Assembly (NCBI GenBank): GCA_022827095.1
Contig: JAJDTP010000016.1
Span: 141,647-205,646 of the forward strand
Direction of reading: 5' to 3'
Origin: Dehalococcoidia bacterium
GTDB lineage: Bacteria > Chloroflexota > Dehalococcoidia > Lucifugimonadales > UBA3495
DNA: 64,000 nt
The translations under genes were made by a program, and so were the position numbers. The first letter of the stretch is position 1. The number at the start of each line of letters is the position of its first letter. Shown in pieces: positions 35,423 to 45,300 of this stretch. The notes beneath the pieces are model-generated. The model saw only the letters and a list, made by a program, of their open reading frames with translations, made no database searches and had not been told where the DNA came from.

Positions 35423-36316
35423 ATGGCTAACGACGGCAAGGTCTACATCATCGGCGCCGGCCCGGGGGATCCCGAGCTGCTGACCCTCAAGGCCAAGCGG
35501 ATCATCGACGACGCGGATGTGATCATCTACGCGGACTCGCTGGTGCCCGCTGAGATCGCCGGTTACGCCAAGCCCGGAGCAGCGGTCTACGGCAGCAAGG
35601 ACATGGCGCTGCCCGAAATCATGCAGGTCACCCTGCAGGCGGTGGCCGAGGGCAAGACCGTGGCCCGCATCCAGAGCGGCGACCCGTCCCTGTACGGCGC
35701 AACCCTGGAACAGATGCGGATCCTGGAAAGGGAAGAGGTTGACTACGAGATCATCCCGGGCGTTAGCGCTGCTTTCGCCGCCGCCGCGGTGCTCAAGTCC
35801 GAGCTGACTGTGCCTGAGGTTTCCCAGACAGTGATCATGACCCGCGCTGAGGGTCGCGTGCCCATGCCGGAGGGTGAAGATCTGGTCGGACTGGCCCGCC
35901 ACGGCAGCACCCTGGTAATCTTCCTCAGCGTGACCCGCATGTTCCGTATCGCCAACCAACTCCAGGAGGCCGGCTATCCCGCCGACACTCCGGTTGCCGT
36001 CGCCTACCGCGTGGGCTGGCCCGACCAGCAGATTATCCGGGGAACCCTTACCGACATCGCACAGAAGGTGAGGGACGCCAAGATCACCCTCCAGGCCCTT
36101 ATCATCGTCGGCAAGGCGGTGGACCCCAATCTGCTTGACCCCGAGTCCGACGAGCGCGTTGCTGTTTCCCATCTGTACTCCGACGAGTACACGCACCTGT
36201 ACCGCCGCGCCGGCCAGGGCGACCATGTCGCCGCAGACCGTACGGAACTCTATGAGGCCGGCGGTTACGAAGTCCAACCGGAACGCGCGGTTCACACGTC
36301 CACTGGCGACGACTAG
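35423..36316 (+). CDS. cbiF: Cobalt-precorrin-4 C11-methyltransferase
   Basis: A 297-residue methylase. KVYIIGAGPGDPELLTLKAK and ADVIIYADSLVPAEIAGYAK mark CbiF/CobM. VARIQSGDPSLYGATLEQMR and QTVIMTRAEGRVPMPEGEDL are further signatures. GGAGG precedes ATG 35423. The last 45 residues (after LLDPESDERVAVSHLY) extend past the usual end and are of unknown purpose. cbiG follows 12 bases later. Confidence 0.95.
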   Translation: MANDGKVYIIGAGPGDPELLTLKAKRIIDDADVIIYADSLVPAEIAGYAKPGAAVYGSKDMALPEIMQVTLQAVAEGKTVARIQSGDPSLYGATLEQMRILEREEVDYEIIPGVSAAFAAAAVLKSELTVPEVSQTVIMTRAEGRVPMPEGEDLVGLARHGSTLVIFLSVTRMFRIANQLQEAGYPADTPVAVAYRVGWPDQQIIRGTLTDIAQKVRDAKITLQALIIVGKAVDPNLLDPESDERVAVSHLYSDEYTHLYRRAGQGDHVAADRTELYEAGGYEVQPERAVHTSTGDD

Positions 36317-36328
36317 CCGCGTGTAGCC

Positions 36329-37477
36329 ATGCCCGATCCACAAGTTGCCCCGACCCAAACCGCCATCGTCGCGGTGTCTTGGCCGGGCGCGGTCCTGGCG
36401 GGGCGGCTGGCATCGTCACTGCCCAATGCCACTCTGTTCCTTGAACGGCGAACCGGCGGGAATTCATCCGTCAGCAGTGAAGGGCATCAGTATTACGATC
36501 TCCCTCTGCGCCCGGTGATTCAGGACCTGTTCTCACGGCACGGAGCGTTGGTAGTCTTTCTGCCCGTTGGCGCCGCAGTGCGACTGTTGGCTCCGGTGCT
36601 CGGAAGCAAACGGCAGGACCCGGCGGTTGTGTGCGTGGACGATGCCGGACGCTACGCGGTGAGCGTATTGTCCGGACACGTCGGTGGGGCTGATGCCCTC
36701 GCCCACCGCGTCGCGAACGCCATCGGAGCCCAGGCCGTCGTTACCTCCGCGTCCGATGCGCTGGACGTCACGGCGATCGACCTGGTGGGACGTGACGAGG
36801 GCTGGCGTGCTGAGGCGTCGCCAACCGACCTCACCCGCGTTGCGGCCGCTGTGGTAAACCGCGACCCGGTGGCTTTGTGGATCGATCCCGAAGCAGGAGT
36901 TTCGTGGCCCGATGATACCCCGCTATCGACCAGCATTTTTCCCGTAACCTACCTGTCGGATGTACAGGACTCCGGTTACGCTGCTGCGCTCATCGTGTCA
37001 GACCGGCTGTTCGCACTGGAAACCGGGCGCCCGCTGGTAACCTACCGCCCGCAGACACTGGTGGCGGGAGTGGGCTGCCGGCGGGGTGTGTCGGAAGACC
37101 ACCTGCGCGAATTGCTGCTCCACACCCTGGAAGAGCATGGCATGTCGGCGATGAGTCTAGCCAAAATCGCCACGGCCGACATCAAGGCCGACGAGGCCGG
37201 CATTATCGCTTTGGCCAAGTCCCTCTCCGTCCCCATTGAGACCTACGACAGCGCTCAGTTGAACTCCGCGGCGGTCAATTCCGTCGACACGGGTGGCAGT
37301 GGATCGGTCCTCCATCCGCCCACGGCATCCGCGGCGCGGGACCTGCTGGGGGTGTTCGGGGTCGCTGAGCCGGCCGCAATGCTGGCAGCTGGATCATCTG
37401 GGGTTATCGTGCCCCGCACCAAATCCGACCGTGCTACCATTGCTGTGGCGCGCATCGCCCCGAAAAAAGTGGTTTGA
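36329..37477 (+). CDS. cbiG: Cobalt-precorrin-5A hydrolase
   Basis: A 382-residue CbiG that opens the delta-lactone ring of cobalt-precorrin-5A and releases acetaldehyde. The N-terminal half contains VVFLPVGAAVRLLAPVLGSK and YAVSVLSGHVGGADALAHRV, the core family motif. The C-terminal CbiG domain has LVAGVGCRRGVSEDHLRELL and ATADIKADEAGIIALAKSL. Its presence marks the oxygen-independent cobalamin pathway. The stop overlaps the next start (TGATG). Confidence 0.94.
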   Translation: MPDPQVAPTQTAIVAVSWPGAVLAGRLASSLPNATLFLERRTGGNSSVSSEGHQYYDLPLRPVIQDLFSRHGALVVFLPVGAAVRLLAPVLGSKRQDPAVVCVDDAGRYAVSVLSGHVGGADALAHRVANAIGAQAVVTSASDALDVTAIDLVGRDEGWRAEASPTDLTRVAAAVVNRDPVALWIDPEAGVSWPDDTPLSTSIFPVTYLSDVQDSGYAAALIVSDRLFALETGRPLVTYRPQTLVAGVGCRRGVSEDHLRELLLHTLEEHGMSAMSLAKIATADIKADEAGIIALAKSLSVPIETYDSAQLNSAAVNSVDTGGSGSVLHPPTASAARDLLGVFGVAEPAAMLAAGSSGVIVPRTKSDRATIAVARIAPKKVV

Positions 37478-38235
37478 TGAACACTGGCAAACTCTACCTC
37501 GTGGGCCTCGGGCCCGGTGATGCCGGGCACCTGACGCCGGCCGCCGCCGCTGCCATCGCCGATAGCGATGAACTGGTGGGCTACCATTACTACATCGAAC
37601 AGGTGGCGGAGCCGGCATCCGGAAAGACGCTGCACAGCATGGAACTGGGCCAGGAACTGGAGCGCGCCGCCCTGGCGGTGGACCTCGCCTACGCCGGCAA
37701 GACGGTGGCCGTGGTCTCGTCCGGCGACGCCGGCATCTACGGCATGGCCGGCCCGGTGTACCGCGTTCTCACGGACCGAGATTGGGACGGCGTCGATCCC
37801 GCGGTGGAGTCCGTGCCCGGCGTTTCAGCGCTGCAATCGGCGGCGGCGCTGCTGGGTTCGCCCCTGATGCAGGACTTCTGCGCCATCAGCCTGAGCAACC
37901 TGCTCACCCCATGGGAGCAGATCCGACGGCGGCTCGAGGCGGCCGCCGTCGGCGATTTCGTGGCCGCGCTCTACAACCCCCGCAGCCGGCGGCGTACCAG
38001 TCAGCTCGACGAGGCGCGGGAAATCTTCTTGAAGCATCGTGCGCCGGAGACACCGGTGGGCATCGTCCGCCACGCCTACCGTCCTGAGCAGGCGGTGGGC
38101 CTCGCCGACCTGGGCGGGCTGGACGGAGCAGCACTGGGCGTGGACATGTTCACCACCGTCGTAATCGGAAACTCCAACACCTATGTCCACAACGGACGCA
38201 TGGTCACCCCTCGCGGCTACGAGGTGAAACAGTAG
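37477..38235 (+). CDS. cbiH: Cobalt-precorrin-3B C17-methyltransferase
   Basis: A 252-residue methylase, also called CobJ-type. KLYLVGLGPGDAGHLTPAAA opens the fold, and VGYHYYIEQVAE, VVSSGDAGIYGMAGPVYRVL and VESVPGVSALQSAAALLGSP are signatures. DFVAALYNPRSRRRTSQLDE is characteristic of CbiH. No [4Fe-4S] extension is present. It is the last cobalamin gene in this run; cbiE, cbiJ, cbiA and cbiP equivalents are not in the window. Confidence 0.95.
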   Translation: MNTGKLYLVGLGPGDAGHLTPAAAAAIADSDELVGYHYYIEQVAEPASGKTLHSMELGQELERAALAVDLAYAGKTVAVVSSGDAGIYGMAGPVYRVLTDRDWDGVDPAVESVPGVSALQSAAALLGSPLMQDFCAISLSNLLTPWEQIRRRLEAAAVGDFVAALYNPRSRRRTSQLDEAREIFLKHRAPETPVGIVRHAYRPEQAVGLADLGGLDGAALGVDMFTTVVIGNSNTYVHNGRMVTPRGYEVKQ

Positions 38236-38280
38236 CCGTCTCGCCGCCATCCGGCCTGCGGTCGTGCCCGAGGTCGATGC

Positions 38281-38289
38281 TGTTATACT
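38281..38289 (+). promoter_or_regulatory. Extended -10 promoter of the aldolase gene
   Basis: TGTTATACT fits TGN plus TATACT. It would start transcription near 38296, about 25 bases before the GTG of the aldolase gene. No clear -35 was seen. Confidence 0.45.
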
Positions 38290-38320
38290 GCCGCGAACCC
38301 ACCTTTTAGGAGGATCTACC

Positions 38321-39067
38321 GTGGCAGCGATACGTGCGAACCGGGTCAAGGACAAGTTGCGGCAGGGGCAGCCCGCCACCTGCATCTCCGGCCTGATGAC
38401 CAGCGAGATCATCGACTTTCTGGGCCCCCTGGGGTTCGACTCCGCGTGGATGGAGTGTGAGCACGGCCCGGTGGACTGGGAAGCCCTGGGCGACATGACC
38501 CGAGCCTGCGACCTGTGGGGCATGGCGTCGATCACTCGCTGCAACGCCAACGACGCCGCGCTGGTCACCCGGACGCTGGACCGGGGCTCTATGGGCATCG
38601 TTCTGCCCCACGTGAACACCCGCGAGGAGGCGGAGGCCGCCGTCGGCGCGGCCAAGTTCGCTCCCCTGGGCTACCGGGGCATGTTCGGCGGCCGGCAGTC
38701 CTTCGGAGTGTCCGACTACGTGCATCGCGCCAACGATCAGACCATGGTGGTCGTGCTGATCGAAGAGGTCACCGCGCTGGACAACCTGGACGAAATCCTG
38801 AAAGTCGACGGCGTCGACGTGTTTTTCGTCGCGCCTACCGACCTGTCCCAGACCATGGGCCACATCGGCAACGTCGGGCATCCGGAAGTGCAGTCCGCCA
38901 TCGACGATGCCATCGCCCGCATCGTGAGCGCCGGGCGCACCGCCGGCACGCTGGTCAACGACGACAACGTGGCCTCTTACGTGGAGAAGGGCGCACGCTT
39001 CCTGATGACCTCGTGGAATGGCTGGGTCGCGCGGGGCGGCAGCGAATTCCTGAACCGGATACCGTAG
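38321..39067 (+). CDS. HpcH/HpaI-family aldolase
   Basis: A 248-residue class II aldolase. GTG 38321 is chosen because AGGAGG lies eight bases upstream. FDSAWMECEHGPVDWEALGD carries the catalytic His and metal Glu region. GSMGIVLPHVNTREEAEAAV and YRGMFGGRQSFGVSDYV follow, with VVLIEEVTALDNLDEIL holding the second metal ligand. The family cleaves 2-keto-3-deoxy acids such as 4-hydroxy-2-oxoheptanedioate; the exact substrate is not evident. It stands apart from the cobalamin genes, with its own promoter. Confidence 0.88.
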   Translation: MAAIRANRVKDKLRQGQPATCISGLMTSEIIDFLGPLGFDSAWMECEHGPVDWEALGDMTRACDLWGMASITRCNANDAALVTRTLDRGSMGIVLPHVNTREEAEAAVGAAKFAPLGYRGMFGGRQSFGVSDYVHRANDQTMVVVLIEEVTALDNLDEILKVDGVDVFFVAPTDLSQTMGHIGNVGHPEVQSAIDDAIARIVSAGRTAGTLVNDDNVASYVEKGARFLMTSWNGWVARGGSEFLNRIP

Positions 39068-39167
39068 CCGCCGGCAATCGGGGCGGGTTCAGCACCCGCC
39101 CCACTTCTTGGCTCGTCCGGATGGTGCCGGTTAGTGGGTGGCGCTGGCGATGTAGGCGCTTCCGGGC

Positions 39168-39452
39168 TCACTGGCTTGCCAGCGGGATTTGCGCACGGCC
39201 GTCCGCGTCGTGGGTGTGGTTCGCGATGGCGACGTGCAACCCTTCCAAAGCCTGCAGGATGAGCCGCTGGTTCTCTTTCACTTCGTCCATATCCTGACGC
39301 AACTCGGTGACATCTTGGCGCAGGTCGCCCACTTCCCCCTGGACGGCCTGCGCTTCCGAGTCAAGTCGGACGGCCCATGCGACGCCGCCAATGACGATAA
39401 CAATGATGGCGACAGCGATGATAGTGAGGATTTTGCTGATGCGGTCAAGCAT
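39168..39452 (-). CDS. Small single-pass membrane protein with a coiled coil
   Basis: A 94-residue protein. ILTIIAVAIIVIVIGGVAWA at about residues 8-27 is one membrane helix. It is followed by a heptad-rich coiled coil (VGDLRQDVTELRQDMDEVKE) to about residue 75, and a polar tail with two His. No family is recognised. Its likely topology has the coiled coil on one face of the membrane. Confidence 0.6.
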   Translation of the reverse strand: MLDRISKILTIIAVAIIVIVIGGVAWAVRLDSEAQAVQGEVGDLRQDVTELRQDMDEVKENQRLILQALEGLHVAIANHTHDADGRAQIPLASQ

Positions 39453-39516
39453 GGTGCAAGCCCGCTCAATGCGGTGATTTCAGTGTACCATGCCGCAATT
39501 GGGCGCTACTGTGGGG

Positions 39517-40476
39517 CTACTGAGTCGCGTTGGCTATGGCGTCCCTTCGCGGCTCGCCGCCGTGGTCGACGTCCCAGTCCCACAGATCGGCGTGGAAGCC
39601 CGACAGGTTCTCCGCCAGCGTGTTGATGAAGTTGCGGACGCCCCGGCCGTGGAATTTGCCCCGCAGGGTACACACGCCGATGTTGGCCGAGGGGAAAAGA
39701 TGGTCCAGGCGCACGACGGCCAGCCGGTCGTGGTCTTCCGGATGCAGGGTGAAGTCGCTGACGATGGCGATGCCCATCCCGATCGCCACGTAGCGCTTGA
39801 TCATCTCGGTGTTGTCCATCTCCAGGACCACATCGTAGTTGACGCTGCTCTCCCGGAGCTTTTGCTCTACCCGGCGTCGGCTGAGACTCTCCGGACTGTT
39901 CAGGATGAGCGGGAACCTCGCCATGTCTTCGATGGATACCGGGTCGCTATGCAGCAGATCGTGGCTCGGTTCGGTGATCAGCACCACGTTATAGTCAAAC
40001 AGCTGCGAGAACTCCAACGAGGGGTCATCCGTGGGCGGGGCGGAGCACAGGGCCAAGTCAACTTCGCCCGACTTCACCAGCTGAATCAGATTGGCGTATG
40101 AGCGGGCCACCAGGCGCATCCTCACGTCGGGGTACTTCGAACGGAACTGCCGTATGGGCCTGGGCAGATGGTAGGAGACGATGTCTGGATACGCGCCGAC
40201 CACGAACGAGCCGCGCCCTTCGGAGTAATCCATCTGCGTTTTCAGGGTATCGATGGACTCCACGATGGGCGTCACCAACTCGTAGAACAGCGATCCCTCG
40301 GATGTGAGTTGGATGGGCCGCTTGATGCGGTCAAAGAGGGTTATGCCGAATTCGCCCTCCAGCTTCCTCAGGTGGGTGGTTACCGTGGGCTGCCCCAGTT
40401 CCAGCTTTCTTGCCGCCTTGGACACGCTTCGCAGCCTGGCGACATGGTAAAAGCTGATAATCTCTCGCAGTTCCAT
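39517..40476 (-). CDS. LysR-family transcriptional regulator
   Basis: A 319-residue LTTR. The winged helix-turn-helix is at residues 3-60 (REIISFYHVARLRSVSKAAR, then ELGQPTVTTHLRKLEGEFG). The periplasmic-binding-like effector domain follows from about 90 (GSFVVGAYPDIVSYHLP). It resembles CysB/Cbl-type LTTRs in length. Its target is unknown. LTTRs often control a divergent gene; the divergent side here leads to a ferredoxin and an ornithine-cyclodeaminase-like gene, with a palindrome in between. Confidence 0.92.
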   Translation of the reverse strand: MELREIISFYHVARLRSVSKAARKLELGQPTVTTHLRKLEGEFGITLFDRIKRPIQLTSEGSLFYELVTPIVESIDTLKTQMDYSEGRGSFVVGAYPDIVSYHLPRPIRQFRSKYPDVRMRLVARSYANLIQLVKSGEVDLALCSAPPTDDPSLEFSQLFDYNVVLITEPSHDLLHSDPVSIEDMARFPLILNSPESLSRRRVEQKLRESSVNYDVVLEMDNTEMIKRYVAIGMGIAIVSDFTLHPEDHDRLAVVRLDHLFPSANIGVCTLRGKFHGRGVRNFINTLAENLSGFHADLWDWDVDHGGEPRRDAIANATQ

Positions 40477-40532
40477 TGACAGTACACCTTGCTGATCCGC
40501 GTGTTACGCCGGGTCGATTCCGTAATATGAGC

Positions 40533-40545
40533 GATATACTATATC
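40533..40545. promoter_or_regulatory. AT-rich palindrome upstream of the LysR gene
   Basis: GATATA-C-TATATC is a perfect 13-base palindrome, about 57 bases before the LysR ATG. It stands out in a GC-rich background and contains TATACT/TATAGT -10-like sequences on both strands. It may be an autoregulatory operator or promoter core. Confidence 0.45.
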
Positions 40546-40620
40546 AACGAGGCGGATAATGCAAACCCATAAACGTTGTCAACCTGCATCACGCCCTCAC
40601 GCTTCCCCAGTTTCGTAAGT

Positions 40621-40732
40621 TGTCAGAATCAGGATTTTCAAGATATTGGGGTTATCATGATTGGAACCGTGCTACGATCAAGATCTCCCAATCCTGCCCA
40701 AGCATAATATCCCGTCAATCCCGTTTCTAACG
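40621..40732. repeat. Dispersed palindromic repeat (AATC/GATT type), copy 4 of 5
   Basis: The left part TGTCAGAATCAGGATTTTC is well conserved, while the right arm (CAATCCCGTTTCTAACG) has decayed. A CCTCACGCTTCCCCAGTTTC-like outer sequence precedes it. It fills most of the gap between LysR and the ferredoxin gene. Confidence 0.8.
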
Positions 40733-40832
40733 TTTCCCCGCCGGAAACTCGGCGCACGTAACGGCGTCCTTGCGGGCTCGGATTTCCCGGAACGTATCGC
40801 CGCCGGCGATAGCAATATGCAGCCCGTATGCC

Positions 40833-40862
40833 TTGACAAAATATCGGGACAAACCGCAGAAT
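40833..40862 (+). promoter_or_regulatory. Possible promoter of the ferredoxin gene
   Basis: A perfect TTGACA at 40833-40838 is followed after 18 bases by CAGAAT (40857-40862), a weak -10. Transcription would start about 85 bases before the ferredoxin ATG. Confidence 0.35.
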
Positions 40863-40954
40863 ACGCCGCACTAGCGGGTACTCGATAGGCCGTGCCGGTC
40901 GTAGTGTTGACGGACATTCGACCACGATCTTTCGCCCGCAGCCGAGGTAGTCTG

Positions 40955-41194
40955 ATGGCATTCGTGATTACTCAACCTTGCGAGGGAGTGAAGGACGCCT
41001 CCTGCGTCGATGTTTGTCCCGTGGATTGTATCCATTCCGACGACGACGCACCGATGTATTACATCAATCCCGACGACTGCATTGACTGCGCCTACTGCGT
41101 GGCGGTCTGCCCGGTTCAGGCCATTTTCGACGAGTTCACCGTTCCGGCCGATCAGCGGGAATACATCCGCAAGAACCGGCTCTACTTCTCGTGA
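40955..41194 (+). CDS. Ferredoxin of the 7Fe type
   Basis: A 79-residue electron carrier. PCEGVKDASCVDVCPVDCIH has the spacing C-x7-C-x3-C-P-x2-C seen in seven-iron ferredoxins. CIDCAYCVAVCPVQAI is a normal C-x2-C-x2-C-x3-CP set. One [3Fe-4S] and one [4Fe-4S] cluster are expected. GAGG precedes ATG 40955 closely. The ornithine-cyclodeaminase-like gene follows after 30 bases; a functional link is not evident. Confidence 0.93.
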   Translation: MAFVITQPCEGVKDASCVDVCPVDCIHSDDDAPMYYINPDDCIDCAYCVAVCPVQAIFDEFTVPADQREYIRKNRLYFS

Positions 41195-41224
41195 TCCCGA
41201 CTTCCCGCACCGCTGACACCCATC

Positions 41225-42178
41225 ATGGCACGCTTTCTAACCGACGCTGATGTAGACCGCTGCGTTGGCCTGCCCCAGATGCTGCCCGCCATCGAGTCGA
41301 TGATGGCCAACTACGGGCGTGGGGAGGCCGCCAACCTGACCCGCCGCAAAATAAACGTGCCCGGTGGTTATCTGGCGGTCATGGGCGGCGGCCTGTCCTA
41401 TGACGGTGTGTTCGGCGTCAAGACGTTCACCTTCACCGCTAATGGCTATTCATTCCAGGTGAGCCTCTATGATGCTGCGTCGGGAAGCCTGCTGCTCTAC
41501 ACCCAGGCCAACCGGCTGGGGCAACTGCGCACCGGCGCCACCACCGGTGCAGCCCTGAAGATGCTTGCCAACGCTGACGTTCCCCGCCTCGGCATAGTTG
41601 GCACCGGTAACCAGGCCGGAGACCAACTGCGCGCCGCCTGCGCCGTGCGCGACGTTGGTGAGATCTACGCGTACAGCCGAAACGCGGAACGCCGCGAGGC
41701 ATTCGCAACGCGCATGTCCGAGGAACTGGGCCGTCCGGTGATCCCCGCCCAGAGCAACCAGGACGCCGTTGCAGACTGCGCGGTGGTCATCGGCATCGCC
41801 CCGGCCGTTACCCCGGTGATACAGGGCGAATGGCTGGCCGAAGGCGCCACCGTAATTGGGGCCGGCCCGACGCGTCCGACCAGCCTCGAGGTGGACGACG
41901 CCGTGCTGACCAGGGCCGCCCGCCGGTTCGTCGACTCCCTGGAGCAGGCTCCGCTGGAATGCGGCGACATCAACGCGGCGGTTGACCGGGGACTGGTGCG
42001 ATGGAGCCAGTTCCACGAGTTGCGCCACGTGGCAGCCGGCAGCGTCCCGGGCCGGGAGGGCGCGGACGAAATCGTCTACTGCAAGCTGATGGGCACTGGC
42101 CTTGCCGACGTCGCGGCCGCCAAGCTGGCTTTGGACCGAGCCAAAGAACTCGAAATCGGCGTGGACGTGGACTGGTAG
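41225..42178 (+). CDS. Ornithine cyclodeaminase / mu-crystallin family protein
   Basis: A 317-residue NAD(P)-dependent enzyme. TRRKINVPGGYLAVMGGGLS and FGVKTFTFTANGYSFQVSLY are the substrate-side motifs. LGIVGTGNQAGDQLRAACAV is the Rossmann loop. ATVIGAGPTRPTSLEVDD is typical of the family. Members make proline from ornithine, or act as ketimine reductases or alanine dehydrogenases, so the reaction cannot be fixed. Confidence 0.9.
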   Translation: MARFLTDADVDRCVGLPQMLPAIESMMANYGRGEAANLTRRKINVPGGYLAVMGGGLSYDGVFGVKTFTFTANGYSFQVSLYDAASGSLLLYTQANRLGQLRTGATTGAALKMLANADVPRLGIVGTGNQAGDQLRAACAVRDVGEIYAYSRNAERREAFATRMSEELGRPVIPAQSNQDAVADCAVVIGIAPAVTPVIQGEWLAEGATVIGAGPTRPTSLEVDDAVLTRAARRFVDSLEQAPLECGDINAAVDRGLVRWSQFHELRHVAAGSVPGREGADEIVYCKLMGTGLADVAAAKLALDRAKELEIGVDVDW

Positions 42179-42202
42179 GGTCAGCGAACCAGGTATTACG
42201 TC

Positions 42203-42279
42203 GTTCCTGCGAAAGCGGGAACCTAGAAATTCTCACCAGCGGGACCTTGGCCTCATTGGATTCCGGCTTTCGCCGGAAT
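42203..42279. repeat. Pair of REP-like palindromes
   Basis: GTTCCTGC-GAAA-GCGGGAAC (42203-42222) and ATTCCGGC-TTTC-GCCGGAAT (42260-42279) face each other. The second is the inverted copy of the palindrome at 2084 and 7954. They lie between two converging genes and may serve as a bidirectional terminator. Confidence 0.85.
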
Positions 42280-42309
42280 GACGGCCTGCATCTGGCGAGT
42301 TAACGCGCC

Positions 42310-45300
42310 CTAAAGAGGCGCGGCCAGGTACTCATCCGTGGTCAGGATGTTGTAGTTGTCCAAGCCGGTCAGCATGCTCTCCATGGCAGCCCGGGCCGTA
42401 TCCAGCGACGTGAAGCACGGGATCCGACGCTCCACCGCCGCCCGGCGGATGTAGAACCCGTCCCGCATCACGGAGGAGTCGCCGGACAAGGTGTTGACCA
42501 CCGCGCCCACCGTTCCGTCGTTGATGACGTCCAGCACGTCCGGCGAGCCCTGACCGATGCGCTTGGTGATGGTCGTCACGGGCAGGTCCATGGCAGTGAT
42601 CATGGCGGCGGTGCCCTCGGTGGCGTACAGCCGGCACCCGGCGTCGGCCAGCCCGCGGATCAGCGGCAGCGAGTCGGCCTTGGCATTGTCGGAGATGCTG
42701 AGCAGCACCCCCATGCCGGGGGAAAGGTTGATGCTCGCCGCCTGCAGGGCCTTGGTCAGCGCGCCGGTGAAGTCCCGGTCGATGCCCATCACCTCGCCGG
42801 TGGACTTCATCTCCGGCCCCATGTACCAGTCCACGCCCACCAGCTTGGACATGGAGAACACCGGAGCCTTGATGCCCACCAGCTTCTGCCGGGGCCAGAG
42901 GCCCCCCGAGTAGCCCATGTCCTTCAGTTCGGCGTTCAGCATCACGCGGGTGGCCAGGTTGGCCACGGGTACGCCCGTTACCTTGGATATGAACGGTATG
43001 GTCCGGCTGCCCCGGGGGTTGACTTCCAGCACGTACACGGTGGTGTCGTTCGCCTCATCCGAGGGGCTGACGCTGGGGCTCCGGTAGGCGTTGCCGCCCT
43101 GCAGCACGAACTGGATGTTCATCAGCCCGCGCACGCCCAGGGCCAGGCCGATGCGGGTGGTGTAGTCCACCAGCGTGTCGACTTCTTCCTCGGTGAGGTT
43201 CAGGCCGGGATAGATGGCCATGGAGTCACCGCTGTGGACACCGGCTCGCTCCACGTGCTCCATGATGCCGGGGATGAGCACCTGCTTGCCGTCGCAGATG
43301 GCGTCCACCTCGCACTCGCGGCCCTCCATGTAATGGTCAACCAGCACCTCGCGCTCCGGCGTGACCTCGGTGGCGATGGTCAGGTAGCGGATCAGTTCCG
43401 TGGCGTTGCGGACGATCTCCATGGCGCGCCCGCCCAGCACGTAGCTGGGCCGCACCACCACCGGGTATCCAATCCGCTGCGCGACCCGCAGCGCCTGGTC
43501 GACGGACTGCACGGTCGCGCCGGGCGGCTGCGGAATGCCCAGATCCACCAGGAAGCGTTCGAACTTCTGCCGGTCGCTGGCGATGTCGATGGCTTCCGCG
43601 CTGGAACCCAGGATGGGCAGGCCAGCGGCGGCCAGGGACTGGGACAGGTTGATGGCGGTCTGCCCGCCGAACTGCACGAGGCTGGGCGGCGGGTTGTCGT
43701 CCACCGTCTCGTTGTCGATGATATCCCTGACGGCTTCCTCGTCCAGCGGCTCGAAGTAGAGGCGGTCGCTGGTGTCAAAGTCGGTGGACACCGTCTCCGG
43801 GTTGGAGTTGACCATGATGCTGGCAACGCCCTCCTGCGAGAGAGCCCAGGCCGCGTGCACGCTGCAATAGTCGAACTCGATGCCCTGCCCGATGCGGATG
43901 GGGCCGCTGCCGATGACGATGGCCTTGGGGCCCTCCAGGGGCGGCGCTTCGTTTTCGGTGTCGTACGCGCTGTAGTAGTAGGGCGTTGCCGCTTCGAACT
44001 CGGCCGCGCAGGTATCGACCATCTTGAAAACGGGCTTGATCCCGTGCTGCAGGCGCAGTTGCCGCGTCTGCTCCGGCAGGAGTCCCGAGAGGGTGGCAAT
44101 TTCAGCGTCCGAGAAACCCAGCCGCTTGGAAGCCAACAGGGTGGGAGGCGTCAGCGGGTTGCCCAGCAGCCGCCGTTCCTGGTCCACGATGCGCTCCAGG
44201 GCGGCGATGAACCACGGGTCGATGCTGGTGTGGGCCACCAGTTGGTCGCGGGTCACCCCACGGCGCAGGGCTGCCGTGAGCGCCCACAGCCGCAAATCGT
44301 TGGGATCCAGAGGCAGGGCGTCGAGGAGTCGCTGGTAGCCGTCGCGGATATTCAGGTTCCACCAGTCCTGGGCCTCCCACATCAGAGAGGTGTTGGGCTG
44401 CTCCAGGGCGCGGGTGGCTTTCTGCAGGGCGGCCTCGAAGCTGCGGTCGATGGCCATGACTTCGCCGGTAGCCTTCATCTGGGTGGTAACCGTGCGATCG
44501 CCGTCGGGGAACTTGTCGAAGGGCCAGCGGGGAATCTTGACCACGCAGTAGTCCAGGGCCGGCTCGAAGGCGGCGCCGGTGCTGCCCGTCACAGCGTTGG
44601 GTATCTCGTCAAGGCGTCGTCCCACGGCGATCTTTGCCGAGACACGCGCGATGGGATAACCGGTCGCCTTGCTGGCCAGCGCCGAGGAGCGGCTGACCCT
44701 GGGGTTCACCTCGATAACGTAGTAGTCCGAATCGGCTTCCCAGTCGCCGGGGCGGTTGCGCATAGCGTCGGGATGCGGACGCAGTGCCAGTTGGATGTTG
44801 CACCCGCCCTCGATGCCCAGACCACGGATGATCTTCAGGCTGGCCGTCCGGAGCATCTGGTACTCCTTATCGGTCAGCGTCTGGCTGGGCGCCACGACAA
44901 TGCTGTCGCCGGTGTGGGCGCCCATGGGATCGAAGTTCTCCATGTTGCAGACGGTGATGCAGTTGTCGGCCCCATCGCGGATGACCTCGTACTCGACCTC
45001 TTTCCAGCCCACCAGTGAGCGTTCCAGTAGCACCTGGCTGATCGGGCTGGCGGCTAAACCGCTCTCGACGATGGTCAGGAACTCCTCCTCGGTGTTGGCG
45101 ATGCCACCACCGGTGCCGCCCAAGGTGTACGCCGGGCGGATCACCAGGGGCAGCCCAACCTCCGTGCGGTAGGCCATAGCCTCGTCCATGGTCGAGACGG
45201 TACGGTTGGGCGGCATGGGTTCGCCGATGTCGGTCAGGAACTGCCTGAAGAAGTCCCGGTCCTCGGCCTTGCGGATGGTCTCCAGCGGGGTGCCGAGCAA

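Noticed and set aside
43234..45018. Long open frame of 594 codons opposite carB
   Set aside because: It is a shadow of carB on the other strand with no recognisable domain.
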